DNA of 64,000 nucleotides from Ollibium composti (GCF_004801285.1 NZ_SSNY01000009.1:1-64000); one strand, 5' to 3'; positions 26,052 to 37,376 are shown, numbered from the stretch's first letter. Program-made: numbers and translations. Notes: a model not told the origin generated them from the letters alone.

Positions 26052-27126
26052 ATGGAGCATCCGCTGGTCGAGCGGCTGCTGGATGCCGTACTGGATACGG
26101 CGGCGTGGCCCGATGTCCTGCGCATGGTTGCGAACGAGTTCGCGGCCGATCACGTCTTTGCCTATCTCGTTTCGCCCGACGAAGTCAGGCCCTTCGCCTC
26201 GCGCGACAGCGAGGAGATCGTGCGGCTGCTGGTCGCCGACGACTGGCACGAGCGAAATCCGCGAATGGTGCGTGGACTTCAGCATGCCCGCAGCGGCCAG
26301 TTCAGCCTGCTGACCGACTGGCGCCTGTTCGATGCCGAGGAAATTGCAAAGGACCCGTTCGAGCAGGAATTCGCGGTCAAATACAATGCGGTTCACTATG
26401 CCGGCTCGTTCATCCCGTTCTCGAAAGGATCGTTCCTGACGCTCTCCATCGAGCGGGGACGGTCCAAGGGCGTATGCCGGCGCGGAAGAAGAGCGGGTCG
26501 GCCGTTTCATCGCCGAGGCGGCCCGCTCGTTGCGCTACGCCTTGCGGGCGCAGGCGCACCTTGCCTGCAGGCTTGTCGATTCGTTGAGCGGCTGCGGCGT
26601 TGCCCACGCCTGGGTCGACAGCCGGGCGAGGCTCCATCATGCCTCTCCGGCTTTTGACGAAATGATCGGCCGCTACCTGGGCGTGCGCAATAGCCGTGTG
26701 GTGCCCTTGGCGGGCAGTCCCCACCAGCTGCATTGGCTGATTGCGCAAGCCGGGAACGGCGAGCACGCCTGCGCGACGCTAAGGCTCGAAAACCCGTCTG
26801 ACCCGCGCGACAGCGTCATCGTGCGCGCTGTTCCCCTGCGCACCGGAGGAGCGTTCGTCGGCGCATCGGCGGATGTCCTGCTATCCGTCGAAACGGTGGC
26901 GGTCGAAGAAGATCCTGCGCAGCTCCTGAAGAGCCGTTTTGGCCTGACGCCAGCAGAAGTCCGCCTGGTTGCGCAATTGAACGGGGGAAAGACGCTGCGC
27001 CAGGCGGCTGATCTGGAATCCATTTCCTACGAAACCGCGCGAACGCGCCTGAAGGTCATCTTCCACAAGACGTCGGTATCGCGGCAGGCCGAGCTTATCC
27101 GGCTTCTCGGCACGCTGGATCGGTGA
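26052..27126 (+). pseudogene. LuxR-family regulator gene broken by a frameshift
   Basis: Two overlapping reading frames make one LuxR-type regulator. The first (26052 onward) codes for an N-terminal sensor-like domain to about IERGRSKG; the second resumes at AYAGAEEERVGRFIAEAARS and runs to 27126. The C-terminal part contains a LuxR helix-turn-helix (FGLTPAEVRLVAQLNGGKTLRQAA, ... SYETARTRLKVIFHKTSVSRQ, given by ends). The joint lies near 26455-26475 and needs a one-base shift. Either the gene is recently inactivated or there is a sequencing error. It follows the Slam gene on the same strand. Confidence 0.72.
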
Positions 27127-27170
27127 GCCGGGCGTAGGCTCGCTATCCCCACCCCGAAAATGTCCAGACG

Positions 27171-28037
27171 TCAGAGCAGGCTGCCGACTTTCGTGTCGGT
27201 CCGTGCGAACACCTCGTCGGGCACGAAGAAATCGCCGGCGAGCGGCCCCTTGGCGCCCGGTGCGTAGTGGGAAAAATCGGTGACGCCCTCGGCCCGCAGC
27301 ACTTCCTCGTCGATGTAGAAGTTGCCGGTCGCCTCGCGCGACGGCCGGTTGAAGATGGCATGGGCGGCGTCGGCCATTATGTCGGGCGAGCGGCTCATCG
27401 AGGCCACCGTCTCGCCGCCGAGCAGGTTGCGCACGGCGGATGTGTCGATGGCCGTCAGCGGCCACAGCGAGTTCACGGCGATGCCGTCCCTGGCGAATTC
27501 GGCGCTCATGCCCAGCGTGCACATCGACATGCCGAACTTGGCCATCGTGTAGGCGACATGGTTCTTGAACCACTTGGCCTTCATGTCGAGCGGCGGCGCC
27601 AGATTCAGAATGTGAGGGTTTTCCGCCAACTTCAGATGGGGAATGCACATTTTCGAGACAAGAAAGGTGCCGCGCGTGTTGATGTGGTGCATCAGGTCAT
27701 AGCGCTTCATGTCGGTTTCCAGCGTGCCGGTGAGCTGGATCGCCGAGGCATTGTTGACGCAGATGTCGATGCCGCCGAACTTTTCGACCGTCGCGGCGAC
27801 GGCAGCGGCGACCTGGCCCTCCTCGCGGATGTCGCACAGCACCGGCAGCGCCTTGCCGCCGGCCTTCTCGATCTCGTCCGCGGCGGTATAGATGGTGCCC
27901 GGCAGCTTGGGATGCGGCTCGGCGGTCTTGGCCGCGATGGTGACGTTGGCGCCGTCACGCGCGGCGCGCAGCGCGATCGCCAGACCGATGCCGCGCGACC
28001 CGCCGGAGATGAACAGCGTCTTTCCCTTGAGCGACAT
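27171..28037 (-). CDS. Short-chain dehydrogenase/reductase (HSDL2-like)
   Basis: A 288-residue SDR. The NAD(P) motif is SGGSRGIG near the N-terminus, the NNAS motif is VNNASAI, and the catalytic Tyr/Lys are in HVAYTMAKFG. The C-terminal part, with SREATGNFYIDEEVLRAEGVTDFSHY, is typical of HSDL2-like reductases of fatty or steroidal compounds. The start at 28037 gives MSLKGKTLFISGG. It lies in the same direction as the VOC gene upstream. Substrate unknown. Confidence 0.88.
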   Translation of the reverse strand: MSLKGKTLFISGGSRGIGLAIALRAARDGANVTIAAKTAEPHPKLPGTIYTAADEIEKAGGKALPVLCDIREEGQVAAAVAATVEKFGGIDICVNNASAIQLTGTLETDMKRYDLMHHINTRGTFLVSKMCIPHLKLAENPHILNLAPPLDMKAKWFKNHVAYTMAKFGMSMCTLGMSAEFARDGIAVNSLWPLTAIDTSAVRNLLGGETVASMSRSPDIMADAAHAIFNRPSREATGNFYIDEEVLRAEGVTDFSHYAPGAKGPLAGDFFVPDEVFARTDTKVGSLL

Positions 28038-28132
28038 GATCGGCCTCCAATCTTCGATGGCGATCCTTGCCCGCTCCCATACCGCCGTGCAAGCCCGTGA
28101 CACGGCTCGCGTCGGTTACGCTGCGTCGCCTC

Positions 28133-28558
28133 TTATGCGCCGACCGCTTCGGGCGCATATTGGGCAAGGAACTCCGCGCTCGGCGGGATGGGCTTGATGA
28201 CGTCGATCAGCACGCCGTTCGGGTCCTGCGTGATGAAATGGCGCTGGCCGAAAGGTTCGTCTCGCAGGGAACGCAGGATGGGAAGCCCGGCCGCCGCCAC
28301 CCGCTCGTGCACGGCATCGACGTCCCTGACTTCGAAATTGATCAGCAGGCCGCCCGCCCTGCCCCGGCCGGCTTCCGGAATGGTCTCGTGGTCGCCCTGG
28401 ACGATACCGAGATTGACCCGCTTGTCCTCACTCGACTGGAGATGGACGTACCAGTCGCTCTCGAACAGCGGCTTGAAGCGGAAATGCTCGACGTAGAAGC
28501 GCATCGTGGCAGTGACGTCGCCGGTCATCAGCACCGGATAATAGCTGGTTGTTTTCAT
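28133..28558 (-). CDS. VOC/glyoxalase-family protein
   Basis: A 141-residue vicinal-oxygen-chelate fold protein with paired beta-alpha-beta-beta-beta modules; the C-terminal block [21 protein letters not shown] is typical. Such proteins bind a metal and act on small ketoaldehydes or bind antibiotics. The start at 28558 follows GGAAAG. It is divergent from the TetR gene, with two operator-like palindromes in between, so it is probably the regulated target. Confidence 0.85.
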   Translation of the reverse strand: MKTTSYYPVLMTGDVTATMRFYVEHFRFKPLFESDWYVHLQSSEDKRVNLGIVQGDHETIPEAGRGRAGGLLINFEVRDVDAVHERVAAAGLPILRSLRDEPFGQRHFITQDPNGVLIDVIKPIPPSAEFLAQYAPEAVGA

Positions 28559-28581
28559 GGCTTTCCATCTTTCATCAAAAA

Positions 28582-28627
28582 ACATACAGTCTGCATGTAA
28601 ACACGAATTAACATACAGGCTGCATGT
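28582..28627. promoter_or_regulatory. Twin TetR operators
   Basis: Two near-identical 17-nt palindromes, acatacag-n-ctgcatgt, lie at 28582-28598 and 28611-28627 (29 nt apart), between the divergent VOC and TetR genes. The second directly abuts the TetR ATG at 28628, so binding would also block its transcription or initiation. Confidence 0.72.
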
Positions 28628-29221
28628 ATGCAAGATGAGAAACCGCGACGCTCCAACCGCGAGCGCACCGAAAGCACTCGTGCCGACCTGATCGCGGCGG
28701 CACGCCTGCTGTTCATTGAGAAATCCTATGCGGAGACCGGCACGCCCGAGATCGTCGCTGCGGCGGGCGTCACGCGCGGCGCGCTTTACCACCACTTTCC
28801 CGACAAGCAGGCGCTGTTCCGCGCCGTCGTTGAAAAGGAGGCGGAGGCTGTCGCCGCCGAGATCGAGGCAGGCGCGCCCGAAACGCTTGCGCCGCGCGAC
28901 GCGCTGATGGCCGGCTCGGACGCCTATCTGGCCGCCATGCGCGCGCCCGGCCGCACCCGCCTGCTGCTGCTCGAGGGGCCGGTCGTGCTCGGCCGCACCG
29001 AAATGGACGAGATCGACGCCCGCCACGGCAACCGCACGCTGCGCGAAGGGCTTGTCGCCGCCATGCGTTCGGGCGCCGTCAGGAAACTTCCGGTCGATGC
29101 GCTGACGCTGCTGTTGGCCGCGCTGTTCGACCGTGCGGCGCTGGCGGCGGACGCCGGCGCTCCCGCTGACGACCACCGGCAGGTCATCGCTGCCCTGATC
29201 GAGGGATTGGGAAAGACGTGA
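28628..29221 (+). CDS. TetR-family repressor
   Basis: A 197-residue TetR regulator with the DNA-binding domain at residues 15-60 ([20 protein letters not shown] ... [14 protein letters not shown]) and a ligand-binding C-terminal domain. No Shine-Dalgarno sequence precedes the ATG, since an operator ends at the previous base; the transcript may be leaderless. It probably controls the divergent VOC/SDR genes. Confidence 0.88.
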   Translation: MQDEKPRRSNRERTESTRADLIAAARLLFIEKSYAETGTPEIVAAAGVTRGALYHHFPDKQALFRAVVEKEAEAVAAEIEAGAPETLAPRDALMAGSDAYLAAMRAPGRTRLLLLEGPVVLGRTEMDEIDARHGNRTLREGLVAAMRSGAVRKLPVDALTLLLAALFDRAALAADAGAPADDHRQVIAALIEGLGKT

Positions 29222-29245
29222 ACCGGCGAGTTCAGGCCAACGGGC

Positions 29246-29539
29246 TCAGTTGAACAGCCGCTCGCCCTGCTCGTCGATGAGCTGGATGCCCTTCTTGATG
29301 GCGATGTCGGCGGCGTCGTCCAGGCCGGCGAAGCGGTCTGCGCGGATGAAACGGTGCTCCTTCGCCTCGCCGTCGACCGTCTTGGTGATGACGCCGCAGG
29401 TCTGGTACTGGCCCTCTGCCTTATAGGGCGTCGCGCTGACCACGAAGCCCTTGTGCTCGACCTGCTTGACCGGCTTGGCGTCGGCATCCGCGCTCTCGCT
29501 CGCACCGCCGCCACCGAAAAGACGTTTCAGGAAAGACAT
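29246..29539 (-). CDS. HlyU-family protein
   Basis: A 97-residue HlyU-like protein, small and acidic, with MSFLKRLFGGGG at the start and the family block VEHKGFVVSATPYKAEGQYQ. GAGGAG precedes the start at 29539. In Vibrio HlyU regulates haemolysin genes, but the rhizobial members are of unknown role. It converges with the TetR gene. Confidence 0.82.
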   Translation of the reverse strand: MSFLKRLFGGGGASESADADAKPVKQVEHKGFVVSATPYKAEGQYQTCGVITKTVDGEAKEHRFIRADRFAGLDDAADIAIKKGIQLIDEQGERLFN

Positions 29540-29683
29540 GCCATTCTCCTCGGCATCCACAATGGCGGACCCGGCCGGCCCGATGCAACCGCTTTGTTGC
29601 AGACCGGATGCCATGCCGCAAGCACCATGCGCCGGCCCCATGACGGAAGCCGGCGCACGATGGCATACCTTCCTGCGCCGCGT

Positions 29684-30355
29684 TCAGTCGCGCGACAGGG
29701 CTTCCATCGCCTGGATGGCGTTTTCGAGGATGGCGATCGCCTCGGCCTGCTTTTCGGCCGGTGCGTCGGCGATATCGGCCAGCGCCGCCTTGAGGCGATG
29801 GCGCAGCGCCCGGAAGCGCGGATCGCGCGCATGGCGCCCACGCCGTCCCTCCTTGTCGTCCTCCCAGCCGAACCACTCGCGCGCCTTGGCCATCTTGCGG
29901 CCGAAGCGCTCGATCTGCTCCAGTACGCCTTCCACCATGGCGCGGTTCTCATCCAGATGCGCCTGCCCGGCCTCGGTGATCGAGAACACCTTCTTGGTGC
30001 CCTCGGTGGCCGAGACGGCGTAGCCGGCCTCCTCGAGGAAGGTCAGCGTCGGATAGACCACGCCGGGGCTCGGGGTGTAGACGCCGCTCGAGATTTCCTC
30101 CAGCGCCTTGATGATGTCGTAGCCGTGGCGTGGCGTCTGCGACAGGAGCCGGAGCGTGATGAGCTTGAGGTCGCCGTCGGCCAGCATGCGGCCGGCGCGC
30201 AGCATGTCGGCCGGGCCGCCGCGACCGCCGCCGCGCATTCCGGGTCCATGGCCGCCGAACGGGCCGAAACCGCCGCCTCGCCCGCCGAAGCGTCCGGCCA
30301 TGTGCCTGAACGGCGGCTCGCCGCAGGGACCGTGTCTATGTCTGTGTCCGAACAT
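29684..30355 (-). CDS. PadR-family regulator with His/Gly-rich N-terminus
   Basis: A 223-residue regulator. Residues 1-55 are rich in His, Gly and Arg (GHRHRHGPCGEP, GGRGGGFGPFGGHG), a possible metal-binding or flexible tail. A PadR winged helix follows (LKLITLRLLSQTPRHGYDII ... YPTLTFLEEAGYA), then a coiled C-terminal dimer helix. Operator-like dyads lie upstream at 30369-30437. Confidence 0.87.
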   Translation of the reverse strand: MFGHRHRHGPCGEPPFRHMAGRFGGRGGGFGPFGGHGPGMRGGGRGGPADMLRAGRMLADGDLKLITLRLLSQTPRHGYDIIKALEEISSGVYTPSPGVVYPTLTFLEEAGYAVSATEGTKKVFSITEAGQAHLDENRAMVEGVLEQIERFGRKMAKAREWFGWEDDKEGRRGRHARDPRFRALRHRLKAALADIADAPAEKQAEAIAILENAIQAMEALSRD

Positions 30356-30368
30356 CGGAACTCCTTTC

Positions 30369-30437
30369 GATATGTCTTACGATATATCTCACATAAAGGC
30401 AGTCGCGCGCCATTTCAAGATATATCTTACGATACAT
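30369..30437. promoter_or_regulatory. Two PadR operator candidates
   Basis: The sequence tatgtcttacgatata (30371-30386) recurs as tatatcttacgatacat (30421-30437). Both share tcttacgata flanked by AT-rich arms and lie just upstream of the padR-like gene. They probably mediate autoregulation. Confidence 0.55.
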
Positions 30438-30603
30438 CGTCACGGGTTGCATCCCGCAGGCGAAGCCTCTACAGGAGCCCGCGAAGGCATCGCCTTCCGT
30501 AAGCGTGTGACGTCAGGCAACGCATCCAACCCCGGCCGCCCGCCGGGCCTGCCCCAAAGGCAAGGATGCCCTGTGACGACCGGAACGCTTCGAGGAAATT
30601 CCC

Positions 30604-30861
30604 ATGACTTCCAGACTTCGACGCAGGAAGCTGCCTGCGCGCTATGCCGCCTTCGTCAGCCCGCTCGTGCTCTCGGTGCTGATGACCTTCATCGTCTCGC
30701 TGATCTCGACGCTGAAGGGCGTCGGCTTGCGGCCCGATTTCATATCGCTGTGGATGGCGGCCTGGGGCCTGTCCTGGCTGGTCGCCTTTCCGACGCTGCT
30801 GGCGGTCCTGCCGGCGGTAAGGCGCATCGTCGGCTTGCTTTGCCACTCGCGGCCGGCCTGA
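30604..30861 (+). CDS. DUF2798 membrane protein
   Basis: An 85-residue protein with two membrane helices (about 20-40 and 50-72) and a basic N-terminus (RLRRRKLPARYAAF). Length and helix layout, with SLWMAAWGLSWLVAFPTL, fit the DUF2798 family. Function unknown. It is divergent from the PadR gene and may be its target. Confidence 0.8.
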   Translation: MTSRLRRRKLPARYAAFVSPLVLSVLMTFIVSLISTLKGVGLRPDFISLWMAAWGLSWLVAFPTLLAVLPAVRRIVGLLCHSRPA

Positions 30862-30866
30862 CCCCG

Positions 30867-31292
30867 TCAGGCCAGATGCAGCACGATCTCGCGCCGGTGC
30901 GGCCGACCGCGATGCTCGAACAGGTAGAGACCCTGCCATGTGCCGAGCATCAGCCGTCCGGCCGAGACCGGAATGGACAGCGAAACCGCCGTCAGCGCCG
31001 CCTTGATATGGGCCGGCATATCGTCCGGCCCCTCATCGCGGTGAACCAGATAGGCCATCGATTGCGCATCGGCATCGGGAACGAGCCGCCGGAAGAAGGC
31101 GTCGAGATCGTGCCGGACATCGGGGTCGGCGTTCTCCTGAATGAGCAGCGAGCAGGACGTGTGGCGAACGAAGGCCGTCAGAAGCCCGGCATCGATACCG
31201 GCGCCGTCGACAAAGCGGCGCGCCTCATCGGTGAACTCGTAAAGCCCCTGCCCGCGCGTGGCGATCGTCAGGAGCGTTTGCGTGCCGGCCAG
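30867..31292 (-). CDS. YjbQ-family protein (UPF0047), non-canonical start
   Basis: A YjbQ/UPF0047 protein of about 141 residues with LTIATRGQGLYEFTDE and HTSCSLLIQENADPDVRHDL, and C-terminal LGTWQGLYLFEHRG. Some members have thiamine-phosphate synthase activity. No ATG, GTG or TTG lies in frame at the expected position: a CTG at 31292, preceded by AGGAA, gives the usual length. A GTG at 31373 would add 27 residues inside the LysE gene. It follows the LysE gene closely and is probably cotranscribed. Confidence 0.75.
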   Translation of the reverse strand: MAGTQTLLTIATRGQGLYEFTDEARRFVDGAGIDAGLLTAFVRHTSCSLLIQENADPDVRHDLDAFFRRLVPDADAQSMAYLVHRDEGPDDMPAHIKAALTAVSLSIPVSAGRLMLGTWQGLYLFEHRGRPHRREIVLHLA

Positions 31293-31303
31293 CGTCCCGG
31301 TTC

Positions 31304-31915
31304 CTACTGCTGCTGCACCGCAAGGCGCGCGCCGAGCGCCACGAAGGCGGCGGCGAAAGTGCGCCGCATCCACATCATGATGCGGGGGCTGGAGACGATC
31401 CGGTCGCGCATCGCCGCCGCGCAAAGCCCGTAGAGCGAGAAGATGACGAAGGTCGCCAGCATGAAGATGCCGGACAGTTCCAGCATGCGCGCCAGAACGT
31501 GCGTTTCGCCCGCCGCGATGAACTGCGGCAGGAAGGCGACGAAGAAGATCGAGAGCTTCGGGTTGAGCAGGTTGATGAGGATGCCGTCGGTTATGACCTG
31601 AACCGCGCTGCGTGCGTCCGGCCTCTCCTCGATCTTCAGCGCGCCGTGCTCACGCAGCGTCCCCCAGGCCATGTAGAGCAGGTAGGCGACGCCGGCGTAT
31701 TTGACGATCTCGAAGGCCAGCGCGCTTGTGTGCAACAGCGCGGCAAGGCCGGTCAGCGCGGCGATGAGATGCGGCACGATGCCCAGCGTGCAGGCGAAGG
31801 CAGCCAGGATGCCTGCCCTGCCGCCACGCGACAGGCCGGCCCCGATGGTGAACAACGCGCCCGTTCCGGGTGAAGCCACGACGACGAGCGTGGTGATGAG
31901 GAATTCAACGGACAT
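31304..31915 (-). CDS. LysE/RhtB-family amino-acid exporter
   Basis: A 203-residue inner-membrane protein with about six hydrophobic segments and the LysE/RhtB signature (PGTGALFTIGAGLSRGGRAG near residue 16). Exports amino acids or derivatives; substrate unknown. The start at 31915 fits the family N-terminus. The YjbQ gene follows on the same strand. Confidence 0.86.
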   Translation of the reverse strand: MSVEFLITTLVVVASPGTGALFTIGAGLSRGGRAGILAAFACTLGIVPHLIAALTGLAALLHTSALAFEIVKYAGVAYLLYMAWGTLREHGALKIEERPDARSAVQVITDGILINLLNPKLSIFFVAFLPQFIAAGETHVLARMLELSGIFMLATFVIFSLYGLCAAAMRDRIVSSPRIMMWMRRTFAAAFVALGARLAVQQQ

Positions 31916-32058
31916 TGCATCGCCTCCGGGACACGCACAATAACGGTCCCGGCGGCCGCGTAAAGCGGCGTCCATGGCCGGAAAACGGTTGCCCTGGCAG
32001 GCGGCGCACGCGTAGGTAGATCGAGACACGTCGGGACCGTCCCCTCTCACGAGGACTT

Positions 32059-34425
32059 ATGCAGGCACAAACACGTTCAACGCCGCGTTTCCGCGCGCTG
32101 CCCATCGCAGCTTTCCTTTGCGTAGCCACGGCGTTGGCTACCACTGCCGCATGGGGCGCCGAGGAACAAAAGTCCGCCGGTGCCAGCGAGGCCCTGTTCA
32201 TCGCCCAGATCCTGCTCCTGCTCGTTGTCGGGCGCAGCTTCGGCGAACTGCTGGAACGGCTCGGTCAGCCGGCGGTGATGGGCCAGCTCATCGGCGGCGT
32301 CCTGCTCGGCCCCTCGCTGTTCGGCTGGCTGTGGCCGGAGGCGCAGCACTTCATTTTCCCCGCCGACGCCGCGCAGAAGAGCATGACCGTCGCCATGGCC
32401 GACCTCGGCATCCTGATGCTGCTGCTTTTGACCGGTATGGAAACCGACCTCAGGCTCGTGCGGCGGGTCAGCGCCGCCTGCTTCTCCATCTCGGCGACGG
32501 GCATCGTGCTGCCGTTCGCCTGCGGTTTCGGCCTCGCCCAGCTGCTTCCCGATTCGCTGCTGCCGCGGCCGGACCAGCGGCTCGTCGCCGGCCTGTTCCT
32601 TGGCACCGCCCTGTCGATCTCCTCGGTCAAGATCGTCGCCATCGTCGTGCGCGAGATGAATTTCATGCGCCGCGACCTTGGCCAGGTCATTGTCGCCTCC
32701 GCCATCATCGAGGACACCATCGGCTGGGTCGTCATCGCTATGACCTTCGGCATCGCCACCAGCGGCACGCTCAATCCAATGTCGCTGCTGGCGACGGTAG
32801 GCGGCACCATCCTGTTCATGGTCCTCAGCCTCACCGTCGGCCGACGCATCGTCTTCGTGCTGATCCGCTGGGCCAACGACACCTTGCGCTCCGAATACGC
32901 CGTCATCACGGTGATCCTCATCATCATGGGCGCCATGGCGCTGATCACCAACTTCATCGGTGTCCACACCGTGCTCGGCGCCTTCGTCGCCGGCATCCTC
33001 GTCGGCGAATCGCCGATCCTGTCGGACCGCATCGAGAGCCAACTGCGCGGCATCATCACCGCACTCTTCATGCCCGTCTTCTTCGGCATGGCCGGGCTCG
33101 AAGCCGATCTCACGGTGCTCGCCGACCCGACGCTGGCCCTTTTGACGTTCGGCCTCATAATCGTGGCCAGCGTCGGCAAGTTCAGCGGCGCCTTCGCCGG
33201 CAGCCGGCTGGCGAACCTGTCCTGGAAGGAAGCCTTCGCCGTCGGCAGCGCCATGAACGCGCGCGGCTCCACCGAGGTCATCGTCGCCACCATCGGCCTG
33301 TCGATGAACATCCTGTCGCACAACCTTTTCACCATGATCGTCACCATGGCGGTGGCCACGACGCTGATGATGCCGCCCATGCTGCGCTGGGCGCTCTCGC
33401 GCATCCCGCTGCATCCGGGCGAGAAGGAACGGCTGGAGCGCGAGACGCTCGACGAGCGCGGTTTCGTCGCCCGGCTGAAACGCCTGCTTCTGGTCGCCGA
33501 CGACAGCGCCATCGGTCGCTTCACGGCCCAGCTTGCGGGCCTGCTCGGCGGTGCCAGGGGCATGCCGACCACGCTTTTGCCGCTCGCCGCGCGCAGCGAC
33601 CCGCAAAGCGCCGCCGACAGCCATCTGGAAGCGCTGAAGCGTGGCGCAAGGGTCAGTGCCAGCGCCGCCATGGAAGGCGAGAACCTGTCCGTCGACCATA
33701 TGCAGTTCACCACCCGCACCGACCGCCAGGCCACCGCAGAATCCGTCGCCGAAGAGGCGCGCAAGGGCTATGACCTGATGCTGGTCGGCATCGACAGGGC
33801 GCTGACGCCGAAGGGCGCCTATTCGAAGAAGCTCGACGAGTTGACCAGCGGCTTCGACGGTCCGCTGTGTCTCGTCTTCAAGGGCAAGAGCAAGGGCGCC
33901 AGGGTCCCGGTTCTCGATCAAGGCTCGACCATTCTCGTACCGGTGAACGGTACTGAGGTTTCGCGTCGCGCCGCCGACGTGGCGCTCACCATGGCGCGCG
34001 CAACGGGTGCAAACGTGCGCGCGCTTTATGTGCAGCTCACCGGCCAGGGAAGCGGCTCCGGCACCTCGCTTTCGCACCGGCACGAGGAAGCGACGCTGAA
34101 GGACGTGTCCGACATGGCCGAACGCTACGGCGTTGCCGTGAAGACCGACCTGCGCACGCGCCGCGCCGCCGCCGAGACCATCTGCAAGGAAGCCGCCAGG
34201 GGCACGGCCGTCGTGGTGATGGGCGTGACCCAGCGTTCGGGCAAGGACTTGCTCCTGGGCGAGACGGCTGCCGGCGTCGTCGCCAGGTGCGAGGCCCCCG
34301 TCGTGCTGGTGGCGGCCGAGCGCGCGCGCCGGGGCGACACGGAGGCGGAGGCCCAGCGCACCGGCAAAGCCGACGCCCGTGACCCGCGCGCCGAGCCGTC
34401 GCCGAAGGAATACAAGCCGGACTGA
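32059..34425 (+). CDS. CPA2 cation/proton antiporter with C-terminal Usp domains
   Basis: A 788-residue protein. After a cleavable-looking signal (residues 1-34) come about 12 membrane segments of a monovalent cation:proton antiporter 2 (GGVLLGPSLFGW, LGILMLLLLTGMETDLRL, VLGAFVAGILVGESP, NARGSTEVIVATIGLSMNI). Residues about 470-770 form two universal-stress-protein-like halves; the second ends VVVMGVTQRSGKDLLLGETAAGV. It probably exchanges Na+ or K+ for H+ and is controlled by nucleotide binding. A terminator follows. Confidence 0.88.
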   Translation: MQAQTRSTPRFRALPIAAFLCVATALATTAAWGAEEQKSAGASEALFIAQILLLLVVGRSFGELLERLGQPAVMGQLIGGVLLGPSLFGWLWPEAQHFIFPADAAQKSMTVAMADLGILMLLLLTGMETDLRLVRRVSAACFSISATGIVLPFACGFGLAQLLPDSLLPRPDQRLVAGLFLGTALSISSVKIVAIVVREMNFMRRDLGQVIVASAIIEDTIGWVVIAMTFGIATSGTLNPMSLLATVGGTILFMVLSLTVGRRIVFVLIRWANDTLRSEYAVITVILIIMGAMALITNFIGVHTVLGAFVAGILVGESPILSDRIESQLRGIITALFMPVFFGMAGLEADLTVLADPTLALLTFGLIIVASVGKFSGAFAGSRLANLSWKEAFAVGSAMNARGSTEVIVATIGLSMNILSHNLFTMIVTMAVATTLMMPPMLRWALSRIPLHPGEKERLERETLDERGFVARLKRLLLVADDSAIGRFTAQLAGLLGGARGMPTTLLPLAARSDPQSAADSHLEALKRGARVSASAAMEGENLSVDHMQFTTRTDRQATAESVAEEARKGYDLMLVGIDRALTPKGAYSKKLDELTSGFDGPLCLVFKGKSKGARVPVLDQGSTILVPVNGTEVSRRAADVALTMARATGANVRALYVQLTGQGSGSGTSLSHRHEEATLKDVSDMAERYGVAVKTDLRTRRAAAETICKEAARGTAVVVMGVTQRSGKDLLLGETAAGVVARCEAPVVLVAAERARRGDTEAEAQRTGKADARDPRAEPSPKEYKPD

Positions 34426-34451
34426 CGCGGCAATCCCGGCGAGTCAAAAAC

Positions 34452-34482
34452 AAAACCCGGTCAATCGCTTGGCCGGGTTTTT
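34452..34482 (+). terminator. Terminator after the antiporter gene
   Basis: Stem aaaacccgg (34452-34460) pairs with ccgggtttt (34473-34481) and is followed by T residues. It lies 27 nt after the antiporter stop and can also act on the opposing DUF2442 gene. Confidence 0.85.
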
Positions 34483-34508
34483 CGATTCAGATTGAGAGCG
34501 AGGGTCGA

Positions 34509-34850
34509 TTAATCTTCGTAAGGAACAACGACACTCACACCCGATTCCTTGATGTCGTCATACATGGCATCGGGAGCCAGATCGAGATTTCCGGGCCATG
34601 TCACGGCGCCCCATCGCAGGTGGACCTCGTCGAAGACCGCTTCGTCGCGAAGCGAAGCAAACACGCCGGCTTTTGGCGAAGTAAGAAGCGGGCTCATATG
34701 AACCTCACCTTCCAGCCCGTCGATAAACCGGACTTTCAGCCTGTAGTCAGACATAGGCGCCACCGATGCGACCCTCCAAGGCAGGTCGGGGCGAATTTCC
34801 GCTTCTATCTCAGCGGCAGGATTTGCCTGGGCATTTCGTGCACCCGACAT
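34509..34850 (-). CDS. DUF2442 protein
   Basis: A 113-residue protein; residues 33-113 match DUF2442 (SDYRLKVRFIDGLEGEVHMS and LRWGAVTWPGNLDLAPDAMYDDI). Start ambiguous: 34850 overlaps the upstream DUF4160 gene by 46 nt, while the internal ATG at 34754 would keep only the domain. DUF2442/DUF4160 pairs are common in bacteria, and toxin-antitoxin-like roles have been proposed. Function unproven. Confidence 0.75.
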   Translation of the reverse strand: MSGARNAQANPAAEIEAEIRPDLPWRVASVAPMSDYRLKVRFIDGLEGEVHMSPLLTSPKAGVFASLRDEAVFDEVHLRWGAVTWPGNLDLAPDAMYDDIKESGVSVVVPYED

Positions 34851-35065
34851 AGCTCCCAGTTCTCCATCAACTCCGATCGATGCTGTTCGGCCCATTCTAT
34901 CACAAGCGCCAGCGCACGCCGAGGTAGTCCGCCGCGCATCACTGTGAGCGTCTCAATGGCAATGACCGCTTCGTCTTCGCCGTAGAGTGCGTGAAAATGC
35001 GGCGGGGCGTGATCGTTCCAGAACATCTGGATCGCGATACCGTAGAAATAACAGATCGTCGGCAT
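34805..35065 (-). CDS. DUF4160 protein
   Basis: An 86-residue protein with the DUF4160 signature [20 protein letters not shown] followed by [16 protein letters not shown] and a C-terminal [16 protein letters not shown] helix. The conserved His pair in HAPPHFHA could bind a metal or nucleic acid. Paired with the overlapping DUF2442 gene. It lies just downstream of rpoD on the same strand. Confidence 0.82.
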   Translation of the reverse strand: MPTICYFYGIAIQMFWNDHAPPHFHALYGEDEAVIAIETLTVMRGGLPRRALALVIEWAEQHRSELMENWELCRVHEMPRQILPLR

Positions 35066-35079
35066 CGCGATCTTCCAGC

Positions 35080-37113
<2,034 letters not shown>

Positions 37114-37376
37114 TCTTTGTCGTCTCCATGCGGCCCTGTCACGGCCGCGTCGCTGTCAGATCGGGCAAATCAGTTGCAATCGCTCACGCGCGCGCCGACA
37201 AGCCAGTATATGCCTCTGCGTTAAGTCCAGATTAACCCTGATATCTGTGGCGGGAATTCATCCCGTCCAGTCCTTGTGCTCCACATCGCTCTTTCCCCGT
37301 CGATGCCGGATGCGGGTTAACGTTTCGAATCGTCCTGATTCCGTCATTCCACTGGAAGGTCAAGCGCCTGTCGCAT

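Noticed and set aside
33000..34083. Long open frames antisense to the antiporter gene
   Set aside because: High GC content creates long shadow frames; they have no coding signature and lie inside a well-recognised gene.
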